A DNA stretch of 64,000 bases from Hymenoscyphus infarciens (lineage: Eukaryota; Ascomycota; Leotiomycetes; Helotiales; Helotiaceae), in the NCBI GenBank assembly GCA_001414345.1, contig LLCB01000093.1, forward strand, positions 123,591-187,590. The letters run 5' to 3'. Below the pieces are notes generated by a model. That model was not told the origin of the DNA. It ran no database searches and saw only the letters and a program-made list of their open reading frames with translations. Made by a program: the position numbers and the translations under genes. Numbering within the stretch: position 1 is the first letter of the stretch; the number at the start of each line of letters is the position of its first letter. This document shows positions 9,762-20,920 of the stretch, piece by piece.

Positions 9762-10581
9762 GGCATCCCGTATATACTAAAAGTCGGAAACAACTAAATC
9801 GTAAATCGTAAATCGTAAATCGTAAATCGTAAATCGCAAAGTGTTACTTTTCATAAGTATAAAATATAATATTTTTTTTAATCTAAGTTCGCTCTCTCTC
9901 CTTCTTCTCTCTCTCTCACTCTATATATTAAGACTAGATAGTCTTAACTATAGTAACTAATTAGAGAATAGAGAGAGAGAACGAGTATTATATATATAGT
10001 AGTAATATTACTTCCTCGCTATCGTATTCTTACTCTCTACTACCTTACTCTTATATTATATTCTTTCTATTACTTTTAGATAAATAAGAGAGAAGAGAAG
10101 AAAGTGAAAGAGAGGAAGAGAGGAAGAAGAGAAGAGTAGAGAGAATATTTACTACTTTTCTAAACTCTTTTTATCTACGCTCGGAAAAACCTTTCTTTAG
10201 AATGTTTACTTACTCTTATATCTTACCTCTATACCTTACCCTCTTCTCTTATTCTCTTACCTTACCTCTATCCTTCTCTTACTCTCTTCTATGCTCTCTT
10301 AGGATACGTAGTATATAGAAGAATAGAATAAGAGAGTAAGAGAGTAAGAGAGTAAGAGAGTAAGAGAGTAAGAGAGTAAGAGAGTAAGAGAGTAAGAGAG
10401 TAAGAGAGTAAGAGAGTAAGAGAGTAAGAGAGTAAGAGAGTAAGAGAGTAAGAGAATAGAATAATATAGTTTAAGATTTGCTATATCTCTTAGAGGCCGT
10501 AGTTAATCTAGCTATAAATATATAACTTTGGCGATTTATAATTTACTATTTACGATTTAGTTGTTTCTATATACGAGACGC
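9762..10581. mobile_element. Element bounded by inverted AAATCGT arrays
   Basis: The left end (from 9762) reads GGCATCCCGTATATAC, then AAACAACTAAATCG, then tandem TAAATCG/AAATCGT units to about 9838. The reverse complement of the right end (10,581 back to about 10,535) reads GCGTCTCGTATATAG, AAACAACTAAATCG, then diverged TAAAT units. The inverted match and its transition differences suggest a RIP-mutated DNA element of about 820 bp. The interior is pyrimidine/purine-rich simple sequence with the AGAGAGTA microsatellite and no coding capacity. A similar AAATCGT array occurs at 60,893-61,004. Confidence 0.65.
10330..10453 (+). repeat. AGAGAGTA octanucleotide microsatellite
   Basis: About fifteen near-perfect head-to-tail copies of an 8-bp AGAGAGTA unit, inside the AAATCGT-ended element. 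Confidence 0.95.
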
Positions 10582-11229
10582 TCTAGTTGTCTACTACAAG
10601 TCTATTAAGTACTTAGAAATTCAAAATTCTATATTACATTTTTAATCGTTCTTTTTCACTTAGAGATATAATAACTCTTTCTTTCTTTCTTTTCTATTAG
10701 AAGATCTTATTATGCTTTTCATTTGCTTTTTGAGGTTTGAACTTTCAATGGCTTTCTTATGCTTCTAGGTGTAGCTTATATACTACTTGTAGGCACCCTT
10801 GGCATTTTTCATTTCAGTATGAGGAAATATAGTGGTGGAAGGAAGTGGGCTTTGAGGTCTTACTCGTACCCTTCTCTACGTGTAGCGATGGAGCGGCGGG
10901 GTGTCGTACATCAGATACCGTCTTAAAACTTCGATAAAACCACAACCACAGCTTGAAAAATAATGATGATCTTCGATGTTAAGAATGATCAGTTAGTAGC
11001 TGCTGGATCCTCTCAGATTTTCTGTTGATTTTTACGACTGGTTTGTTAGAGCATAGGAACCTGTGAGGTGTTAGGCGCTGGGCTATACTAAAATCCGCCA
11101 CTCCGTCGGAGCCCTTCCCCGTCTAATCATTTTAATTGTAGGAGACTGACTCGTGGGAGAAGTGATATCAGAAGGGGTTTGATAAGATACCTCCTTTGGT
11201 TTTACCTCGTACAAAGTTTTCAAGTGTTG

Positions 11230-12150
11230 AAAACGGATAGTGGAAGTCTGTTAAGCAACTGTTTGTTACGATTTCTATATTAGCTAATTTTCTAATTTTT
11301 TATTTATTTTTATTTTCCCTTTTTCCGTTCGATTGCTTTACTTATCAAGGACGTTTCGTGGAAGTTTATCAAGTAGAAATTATTTAGATGTTTATATTCT
11401 ATGAGTTTTTAATTACTAACTACTATTCTTTGCTCGATTGTTTCAATTGTTATAGACTTCTCGTGGAATTTAATTTAGTAACTAACTACTGGTTGGCTGT
11501 AAGAAATCTTCAATAGCGTTTCTCTTCTATCTCTTTTCCGTTTGATTGTTTTAGTTATCTGAGATTTGTGGTATATGCTTAGTTGGTAGATGCTGTTCAG
11601 ATGTTAATAGTACTTAAGTCCGGTTGGCTTTTTCTTCTCATTGTCTGATTTTTTCGAGTATTAGAGGTTTATAGTATAACTCTATTACTATTATTTAGAC
11701 GTTTATTTTTCTTACTTTCACTTTAATTATCACTATTTTTCGTCCGGCTATTTCAGTATATACGACTTGTAGTATATTTCTATCTAGTAGATACTATTCG
11801 AACGTTGATATCACTTAATTATAGTTCTCTTTCCTTCTTTCCTTAGTCTGAATAATTATAGTATTCGAGACCTGGAGTAGAAGTCTGTTTAGTAGATACT
11901 ATTCAGACGAGTATATAGTATTGTTATAGCCTAGTCTCGAGTACGATATTTTGTCTAAAGATTTTCCCGGTAATCTAGAGTCTAAGTCTTTAAAGCAGAT
12001 GCTTTTAAGACGTTAATCGTACTCTATTACAGTTCTTTTACAACTCTTCTTTATCTAGGTATTTGAATTATTTAAATTATATAGTATAAGTCTATTAAAC
12101 GACTTTTATTTAGATGAATCTAAAAGGAGGATTACGTTATAATATAGCTT
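11230..12150 (+). repeat. Degenerate ~104-bp tandem satellite, about nine copies
   Basis: A phrase of the form GTRGWARTCTRTTWAGTAGAT, often followed by ATTCAGACG, recurs at about 11240, 11359, 11463, 11568, 11674, 11772, 11877, 11980 and 12084. Spacing is 98-106 bp except for one 119-bp interval. Each phrase is preceded by an ATTGTTTYARTTAT-like segment and followed by a CTTAATTA / CTTTTTCTTCT-like segment. Stray copies occur at about 8901, 8990, 10,583 and 12,832. Copies are too diverged to see by exact matching. Confidence 0.7.
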
Positions 12151-12956
12151 AGTATTTGACGAGATGTTCTAAATAGTAACCTCGTATAAGTTAGTATATA
12201 TTATTACTTATTTCTTAATATATTAAGTAAGCGTTTAGCTCGTAGTATATATATTAGTATATATGTTAGTATATATATTAGTGTAGATTAGTATTTATAT
12301 TTCAAGTTTATAACCTAGTACTAAAAAACTAGTGAGTAAGAAGAGATATATACGAACTTTTAAATATTTATATCTCTAGAGGTCTAAATCTTTTTTTAGT
12401 AGTATATATCTTATTTATATATAAACTAAGATATATAAGGTTAAATAAGAGATTTATATCACTTTTTAATATATATACTAAATACTAGTATATATATTGA
12501 ATTAGTATATATAGATTTATATTACTTTATGATTTTTAGTAGTATATATTCTAGATATATACGAGCTAAACAAGCTCTTAGTATAGAGTAAGATTATTTG
12601 TTTAAATATTTTATACTATAATTTTTAAATAACTAAGCTATTTAATTAAAGCTTAGATAATTATAGTTTTAAAGATAATTCTTTTTCGTATTATTCTTAG
12701 CTCGCTTATTTTAATTATCTTAATATCTATACTAAATTTAATTCGATAATTACTCTTTAGATATTTATAGTTCACTTTAGCGTTCTACTAAAATCTCTTT
12801 CTTATCTTATAGAGTTAATTATCAGAGTTTCGTAGTATAACTTTATTAAGCGATTTTTATCTAGGCGATTCTATCTAGTTAATAATTTATATTATAACTT
12901 AGTATAAAGTAAAATTATTTACTTGAACATTTTATATTATAAGCTTTAGAATATAA

Positions 12957-13440
12957 TAAGTTACGATTTAAGCTTAAAGTAGTTTTTTTCTTCTTTTTTT
13001 AAAATCTATTTACTTAGAGATTATTTCAACTATTATTTGGATTTTTTTTTAGTATAGTATAAAGTCTAGGAGAATATGAAATAAAAGATCTATATATACT
13101 CTATAAACTTTTTATATAGAAAATATATATAGTTTAGTTCTAATTTTTATAGAATCTTAGTAAAGCGTCTTTAGCTTATAATAAGTTACGAGTTAAGCTT
13201 CTCTTTTAACGATATTTTATAAACTTATAAACTATATATTTTTAGGAAAAAACTTTTTATCTAGATACTCTTTCTCTCTTTACTTAATAATAACCTATGT
13301 TATTATATTCTTAAGAATAGCTAATAAGAGCTCTATACTCTCTTTCTTACTCTATAAACTTTTTAAAAAGAAAATAGACACTTAGATATATATATAGAGT
13401 CTTAGTAGAATTATAGAGATATAAAGATTTTTCTTATAAA
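12957..13440. mobile_element. Truncated relatives of the 529-bp MITE
   Basis: TAAGTTACGATTTAAGCTT (12,957) and TAAGTTACGAGTTAAGCTT (13,182) are diverged copies of the MITE left end in the same orientation. Following each are interior segments also found in 9236-9390: a TTTACTTAATAATAACCTAT-like segment after the second, and the TACTCTATAAACTTT and TTTTATAGARTCTTAG pair after both. No right ends were found. Confidence 0.55.
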
Positions 13441-14799
13441 AAGAGAGTTTTTAAAAACTTAAGTATTATTAACACTTAAATAATATACTTTATTATTTAT
13501 AGCTTAAATAAGTGTTAAAATCTAAGTTCTAATTATATCTAGTAGTTTTTTCTATATTATTTAGATATTCTAGAAGATTTAAGTAATCGAGTTTATTATT
13601 TAGAATATAGATAGATAGTATATATATAGAGTTTTAATTACGTTAAATACTCTACTACTAGTTTTTAGTTCTTTTAAGAGATTTAAATAATAAAGTCTTT
13701 TAGTTAGACTATATTTAATTATATTATTAAATAGTCTAGTACTTAGATAACTTTAAAAGCCTAGCTATAGAACGGAATTATAAGAATAGAAACCTTAAAA
13801 TTAATCTTCTAAACTATATATTTTAATACTACTTTAACTTTATCTTAGTTAATTCTTTATTATAGTATTATTTAAAATAAGCTAGTACTTACTATAAAGT
13901 AAGCGTCTTCTATTTAAGAAAGTATAACGTTATATAGTATAAAGATCTCCTAGCTCTCTTAAATCCTACTTTTATATTAAAAATATCTATTACTAAACTT
14001 ATCTAAGTATTAAAAATAAGAATAGCTTCTTCTTCTAGTTTATAAAAAATAACTCTTTCTAAAATACTCTCTAAGACTATTATTATTTTAGTAATAAGTT
14101 AATTATATATATCTATTTCTCTTCTAAGACTAATACATATCTTAATAATAAGTAATATAAGTTAGAAAAGGTCTATACTAGCTTCTAGTTTTTAAAGATT
14201 ACTAAAAACGTTAAAGTCTTAAAAATAAGAAGTTAAGACGAAGCTGCTTAATACTTTTAGATACTTATAGTTTTAAAACTATTTAAGTCTATTATTTTTC
14301 TATAAGTTAGAAATTCAAAAGAGTGAAAATAATAAACTAAAGATTCTATCTCTATCTTACTTTCTCTTTATTTTTAAATCACTAATAATAGTAACTATAA
14401 AGTTCTTTCCAGTTCTTCTAATACTAGTAATAAGTAACTACTTTAATCTTAGGCTACTTTAATAGTCTAGCGATTTATTACATTTTAAAACAATACTAGA
14501 AAGTTAATAGCTATTAAAAGACTTTATAGAAATATATATATTATTTAAGAATAATATTAAAGTAAGAATATAATTATTTAATATTACTATAGAATAGATA
14601 GCTAGAGTAGAAAGGATCTCTTTTAAGACGACTTTGATTTTAAGTAATACTACTAGAGTTATTTAACTAGGTTTAAGATATTAGATTAGAACGATATATA
14701 AGAAGGTATTAAGAAGCGGCGAAATAGCGGTGATCTTAATAGAGAGAAATATTTCTATCTATGCATCTATACAAACTCTTGTTTAGTAAATAATAGAAG

Positions 14800-15471
14800 C
14801 ATATACGTCGACGTTTAGATGCTACTTACTAGTGACAGTGTCGACTTCAGAGGTTAGGAGGTATTTGAGAAGTATTATACGGTTTAAATCTTCGCTGAGC
14901 CGTGGGAGTGGGAGATTTGGCCGAGCCATCGTCGCCGTGGTGGGTGTGCTCGATATTTCTAACCCTCGTTATAGATATGAAAATACCTGGAAGTGGAGGG
15001 TACTTACTGCAAATCTTCGGTGTAGCTGCCGTAGCTAGCTGGGTATGGCTTTTCCTACGATTGATAGCTATTTCAGGAAAGAATCGTTCATGAAACTGGC
15101 TTAAGTCGTTGGGGAAAGAGTTGGATCCTAGCTCCAAAGATGTCTGTTTGTTTTATTTCAAGAAGTGGATGGGGACGTGCACCAATGAGGTTGCGTGTTT
15201 TGTCGGTTAGCTAATAGGGGGGAACTGTCAGAATCCACGTCTCAGCTCTTTTGCACTTGATTTGCCATCAGTATCTGTCTTTTGCGCGTGCTTATTTGAG
15301 TGCTTATTTCATTGTGCATATTCACCCAGATTGGCAGCTTTCTTTGCAGGCGTGTCTTTGCCCCACCACGCAATTTCCACATTCGACTTCTGCACTCCAA
15401 ACCTCTCCAAGAAATCTTCTTCCAATCTTTACATCGCACATCCATTGAGCATCTGCATTACTTGCCATACC
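14800..15471. other. Return to ordinary composition; no gene recognised
   Basis: Composition becomes gene-like near 14,820. Short open frames occur on both strands but none has a recognisable domain or a convincing intron structure. Part may be the promoter and 5' UTR of the next gene. Confidence 0.4.
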
Positions 15472-17628
15472 ATGGCTGCAGTATCCCAAACATCCGCGAT
15501 TACCCTGGCAATGCCATCGTCGCTTTCCATACGCAAGAGTACGTGTCAATTTCTTCATTCTGCGGTTGAGGAGTCTCGCAGCACGTTGGCCTTCGAGAAA
15601 GGCTTTCGAGAGTTCGAGAATTCAATGCCAGCACAAGTGCTCTGGCTGCAGTTGTTTCTATTCCCGAACAGCCTTCTGCAAGAACATCGACGTGGTTCTG
15701 CGAGAGTGTCATTCCCTCGGACTTCCACCAAAACCCAGAGCAATGTATCTAACCACTCGAAATAGTATTGCGAAAACAAATCAAGTCGACTTTTACTGAC
15801 TTTCCCCCTGAAATCAGCGCAAAGATCCTCGAGAACATCCTCCCGTCCCCAAAAGTCGACGAGTACGGCAGACAATACCTATCAAGCTACCCCGCGTCTC
15901 TCTCCCGTCAAGCCTTCATGTTGCTATACTTGGAATTTCAACCTGTCCTGATCCAAACAAATAATGCCTGGTTCCTTCAAACTCGTCTCGCGTTCGGTGT
16001 CCCCTTCAAACTGATCGAATCTCCCATACCTCGTACGGCACTCATTCTCGGTATAAACCATGAACTTCAAGAGGAGAAGGTCAATGCTGGGTACGCAGTT
16101 ACAGGGGCAAAATATCTTCCGAATTTGATCTCGATGATTAATGGGGTCAATTACACGAGAATGTTCAACGTACCAAGCCCACGTCGGGATATTGTGGCTT
16201 CTATCACGTCTATACGTTTGGAGTACCGTGCTGAGGTTATCCTTCGGGAGAACCCCAGTTATTTGAACAAGCTCTTTGATGGTATCAAGGTAAGCCTCGA
16301 ATACCTGTAACTTTTCGACGAAAACAAGGCTAACTTAGCGGCTCTTTCTTCAGGGGCTTCAAATGTATCCACGCCGTGCGGCTTCACAGCCCCAACCCCC
16401 AGGTCCCTCCCACCGCAGTGTTCGTATCAGATTCATTGCGCCCAAGATAAAGGACAGAGACAAACGCAAGGAAATCAGAGAGGCGGCAGCAACACCAGCA
16501 TTGACCGTAGAGGAGTCGGAAGCAGAGGCAAAACGTGCCATGGATGAGGGAAAACAAGGACTGGAACACAAGCACTATGCTGAATCCATGATGTGGTTTG
16601 GCCTTTCAGCAAATACCCTCGGCCGAAATATTTTCTATCATGACCCTGGCCGTACCGGACTATTTTATCGACCAGGCCCTCATGAGATTATGGTTGAGCT
16701 CTCTGTTCTTTTTGCGAAGGCAGCAGCGGGCCTGGATAATACGCTCCTGGTTTGCCAGTTCCTGGAAAGAGCTCGCGTCGAGGCACTATGGTTACGGTCG
16801 AGCCGGATACGTAATTTTCCTAGTTCAGAAACTGAGATTCGCTTGGTAATGGATATTGTGCTTGGAATGTTAGAGACTCGGTTGCTCAATAGTCTTGAGT
16901 TTGCAGCTGGGCTTGTGGAAAAAATCTTGTGGAGACATCCAGGTAAGTTATTTTCTTTTATTTTATCCCTACTTCAATCAATTTCTTTCTAAACTAACTT
17001 TAATGCAGCCAGTCAAGTTCTCCTCGATGCCAAAGCCTCAATTGAGCAAGCTCGTCTCCAGTATGTTCTCGATATGATGGCAAGAGACTCGTACGAAGGA
17101 TATAGCCTTGCCATAAAGGCTTCGAAAAAATTGCTGTTTTACCGACACCAAAGTTCCCCAGAGCTTGATGCTTTATATGATGATTGCTCGTCCCGAATCA
17201 AGACAATAACCCCCGCCGTCGTCCGCGCATTCGTGGAAGAGGACGCATACGACGGATATCTCAAGGCGCAAGCCCTCTTCTCCTCGTCGGAGGTGAAAGA
17301 CACCTGGGACACTGCGGTTCTTCAAGCGAAAGTAGACTGCGATTTTCACTTAGTAGCGTGCTGCGGCCTTAAAGCCGCGACTATGTTTGAGTTGGTGATG
17401 ATTAGCTCCGGCAACAACCCGTATTTGAGACCAGAGTGGGTAACTGAAGAGATATGGTCACCTAAGAAGTACTTTACGGCCGCTGAGGTTGCGATATTGG
17501 AGCAAAAGGAGACTGCAAAGTGCTTGTGGGGCAGTCTGCAACCAAAGAATCCTCGTAAGCGCAAGGCAGAGGAAATCTCCGAGATTAATGAGAATCGCGT
17601 GATCTTGAAGCGGAAGCGAACCACTTGA
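15472..17628 (+). CDS. Hypothetical protein with F-box-like N-terminus (5' end uncertain)
   Basis: Supported exons run from about 15,766 to 16,289, 16,354-16,942 and 17,009-17,628, with GTAAGC/CAG and GTAAGT/GCAG introns that keep phase. The second-exon frame has no ATG near its start: a stop lies at 15,750 and the first in-frame Met is at 15,919, inside conserved-looking sequence. A first exon 15,472-15,538 (MAAVSQTSAITLAMPSSLSI...) joined to 15,766 through a 227-nt GTACGT...ATAG intron restores an ATG in phase; this join is inferred. Total would be about 600 aa. The N-terminus TFTDFPPEISAKILENIL resembles an F-box/2EXR helix, which would suggest substrate recognition for ubiquitin ligases, but no repeat domain follows. 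The C-terminus ends in a basic KRK-rich tail. Function unknown. Confidence 0.6.
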
Positions 17629-18700
17629 TTTTGGGGTGAGAAAGGGAGATTGTCGTTGCCATGGCCTTTCATTTTTGGAACTCGCGCCATCTATAGGGGC
17701 TCGATGGCAAATTTTCCCCGATCTAGCCACTGGGAGGAGTTCGATTAGATGTTATTCTCGTGGAGATCTTTTGTTTTCCTTCACAGACCGCGTTGTTGTT
17801 TCCTTGGGACCACCGAAATTTCCTCGATCAGAGTTGTAGGAGGAGTCTTGTCGCTGGTTGCTCTCGGGGTTAAAGTTTATTTTGATTTGACGAAAAGGGT
17901 GGTTGTATTTGCCGCGGTGTTTTCTATGAGCGTTTGGGTATGGGACTTGCAAGTGGATTGGGAGATACCGTGGCTGCGGCAGAAGCTGCTCACAATCAAC
18001 TTCCAGAGCCTGCTATCAAGACAGGGGAGGAAGAGGAGCTATGACAGGTGCTGTGAAGTGAACAAAATTACGAATCTATGGCCAATTCGGCCTGGTTGCT
18101 TTTAAGCCAAATGAAATTGGAAAGCAGTAACGACATTCTTTGGGATCACGAAATTTCCTCAATCTAATCTGTGGGAGGAGTTTGCTCAGAGGTTGTTCAC
18201 ATGGGTGGTGTTTATTTTGGCGATTTGTCGAAATGGGTGATGCATTTGCTGCGGTGTGTCCTATGACTTCGATATCCCTATGCACGTTTTCCTTGGTATC
18301 TTTTCGGCACTAATTCTTGATCAATATCATGATGGTGCTTCTCCTTTTCTATACTTCTAGCGGCTTTGGTTCAGATGATCGGGTGTACGCGCTGTATCTA
18401 TTCGGCCCTTGGAGATGGATATTCTGGCTTTGAGATTCTCTCGTGCCAACTACTAGATAATGGATAATAAAGCTTGCGCACCAAAGAAAAAAGACCCCAC
18501 TGTATATAATGTGCTTGATGTCTACAATTGCGTAATCACCATGGCGCTATTCGTGTTACTACAACCTCTCGTGGCGTTGGTAGTGTAGCTTGGTTTGTTT
18601 GCTACTCTCTTCTTTTACGCTTTATGTGGCCCAGTAAATGACTTTGTCCTCATATAATACCGATGATTGCACGACTCCGATAGCTCTAGGAGACTTTTGT
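17629..18700. repeat. 3' flank with a diverged tandem duplication
   Basis: Sequence at about 17,808-17,930 (ACCGAAATTTCCTCGATC..., GGAGGAGT, TTTATTTTG, TTTGCCGCGGTGT) is repeated in diverged form at about 18,141-18,270 (CACGAAATTTCCTCAATC..., GGAGGAGT, TTTATTTTG, TTTGCTGCGGTGT), an offset of about 335 bp. A weaker third copy starts near 17,705. Open frames here are short and lack domains. Confidence 0.55.
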
Positions 18701-20920
18701 GACTTTCTAGAAATCTTTGCGAAACTGAGGTGTATATATAGTAAAGTGTATATATAGTAATTAATAATAAATAATTGCCTCTTTTACATGACCCTTCTTT
18801 TAAAGCATATTATAAAATAACCCTTTCAATGTCTCTGATTAGTTATATCATCAGATTCAACGTCGGTATTCCGAATTGTGAAGGATGTTTCCTAAGTTCT
18901 GAAGATACGTCGAAATTTATCCTCTAATATAGCGCCTCATGGCAGCTAGCTATCTCTAATTCAATTAAGTTCTAAATAAGTTATAATAGTAATTATTCAA
19001 AAAACCAAATAGAATATACATAAAATAGATTGTATTTGACTTGTGGTCAGAAAAACTCGTTTAAGACAAGAATAGTTGACTTAAAAGAGTAATAGAAAGA
19101 AACCCTACCTAGTAAGTGAGAGTGACCAGTGGTCAAGCATAGAGTGTTAAGGCCGAGCACTATTGCTAGGAAGGAGCGAACTCAGGGTATGTGGAAAAGG
19201 TGTCGAGGCGTAGAGTGTCTGTCGAGGGTTGAAATGAGTTGAACAGGGCAGGAACGAACTGAGTAGGTAGTGATCAACCCTTTCAGGACCCACAAAGCTA
19301 GGTACTTCGAGTATAACCTCCCCCTTCTCAGATTGAGTTTTTTGTTCTTCACTCCTGGAACAACTCGCTCTCGCATTTCTCATACTGGAATACAAGCTGT
19401 ATATAATTAATACGGACTTCTTATTATTAAGAGGATACTTACTAGCCAAATAGCTAGACCTAGTCTCTTTCGTACTATAAACCTTGGCACCCTATATAGC
19501 GATACGTAAGCTAGAACGGGGTACTCTTAATCTAAGTTCAAACTACTAACCCATCGGCAGTAGGTGAGCAGCCACTGATAATAGCATATAAACGTTAGAC
19601 CTTAGTCTCTAGAGTGTTCCTAATAAACTTATACAGACGTATGCTTTACGTTCTATAGAGAGAAGTTTATTCCCTAGTTGAAAAAGACCTGGAAAATAAG
19701 TTATAGTTTCCTATTCATTTTAGCCTATAGGTTATAGCAAGCTCTTAATTATCTCGTGCTCCTAATTAATGCCAGGGGATCGTAGTTACTAGATTAGGAA
19801 CTTCAGTATAGCAATCCCGTCTTTACTCGTTGTCTTAATCAATTAGTTTGTCTAGAGCTACCTTGATAATTCTTTCACAGCTACGAAGATATCTCTCTCT
19901 TCTCCGTATTCAATGCGACCTCTAAGTATATAGGTATTAGATATACTAATTTAATTTTCGAGGTCTATATATATAAATTAGAGAGTTAAGAATCTTTTAG
20001 TTGACTATAAGTAGGTGAAGAAAATTCCTACGTGTTATATTAAAATCCTAAATTTAAACTCGACGGGAGATTTCCAACCCCACGTGAGATCCTGTGAATC
20101 GAGGAGGTTAGTATTAAACAAAGTTTCCTCCGATAATCGGGCTAAATTTTCGAGGTTGAGAGTATTAATATCCTTACTCTCTTTTTCTCCGACTTTTTCT
20201 TAAGCAGTAAGCCAACGGTAAGCTAGTAAGCCAAAATTCCTAGCTATATATTCACAGCTACTCACGTATTGTCTACACCTCTATTCCCTAGCTTTTGTGC
20301 CACATCGTTTTTAGTCTATAATAGACTAAAAGCTCTCATTAAAATTGAGCGGAGGATTCATTATTATCGTGATTTAATTGATATTAGGAAGCGGGCGAGG
20401 GATATATTCTAAGAGAGAGCGGTACTGGGGTTTATTTTCAAGGAGTACCTCTATAGAGACGGAAAAAACGTCTGTTTACAACCCCCCAGAAACTGGTCTT
20501 GAATCCTAAATAAGACTTTAACATAACAATTAAAGTAGATAAGCATTAAAGATATAATTAATTAGTTAGTAGAGACTCGTTCTATATTTATTATATATTT
20601 TTCTTATCTTCTTTAAACGTTGTATTAGTACTTTAGTAGGGTACGGCACCGGGTCGGAAACGGACGTTTTTTCCGTCCCCGTAGAGAGTACCTACCGAGG
20701 GACAAGCAAATACTGAAGCACTCTTTCTTTATCTTATACTGAAGAGAAAACGAGGACAGAGTAAAAAGGTGACGATAAATTAGTTTCTAAAATCTATACC
20801 AGCCATCTGAGACATTCTTTTACTGTCGGTTTTCTTCCTACTCTCGAATTGAGTGTCCTCTCTCGATTACTGACTCAAGATAGAACGGAGGAACTTGTGA
20901 TGTGGAAGTTTCGCAAAAAG
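18700..20920. repeat. AT-rich, RIP-like repeat block
   Basis: Mostly AT-rich sequence without long frames, interrupted by a more balanced island at about 19,080-19,480. It holds the 235-bp element at 20,451-20,685. On the minus strand the island has a purine tract (GAGAAGGGGGAGG near 19,315-19,327) resembling a retrotransposon polypurine tract, but I could not find paired LTRs. Confidence 0.6.
20443..20693. mobile_element. 235-bp non-autonomous hAT-like element with 8-bp target duplication
   Basis: The octamer GAGTACCT lies immediately outside both ends (20,443-20,450 and 20,686-20,693). Inside, CTATAGAGACGGAAAAAACG at the left matches CTACGGGGACGGAAAAAACG (reverse complement of the right end), differing only by transitions. 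An 8-bp duplication and short inverted ends fit the hAT superfamily; the TIR allows a 7-bp reading because one T is ambiguous. No coding capacity. A second diverged copy in the opposite orientation is at about 26,637-26,877. Confidence 0.7.

Larger units (their letters stand above)
8760..14800. repeat. RIP-like AT-rich repeat block
   Basis: About 6 kb that is strongly AT- and TpA-rich and has no open frame of useful length on either strand. It is made of identifiable repeats (listed separately): a TA-flanked MITE, an element with AAATCGT-array ends, an 8-bp microsatellite, a degenerate ~104-bp satellite and truncated MITE relatives. Where copies can be compared they differ mainly by C/T and G/A transitions, as RIP would produce. 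From 13,500 to 14,750 I can assign no repeat family. Confidence 0.8.

Noticed and set aside
17749..18105. 118-codon frame with hydrophobic segments downstream of the F-box-like gene
   Set aside because: It overlaps a diverged tandem duplication whose copies do not keep the frame.
19147..19449. Possible 3' end of a Ty1/copia-like element on the minus strand (polypurine-like GAGAAGGGGGAGG)
   Set aside because: I could find neither a matching second LTR nor reverse-transcriptase or RNase H motifs in the adjacent AT-rich sequence.
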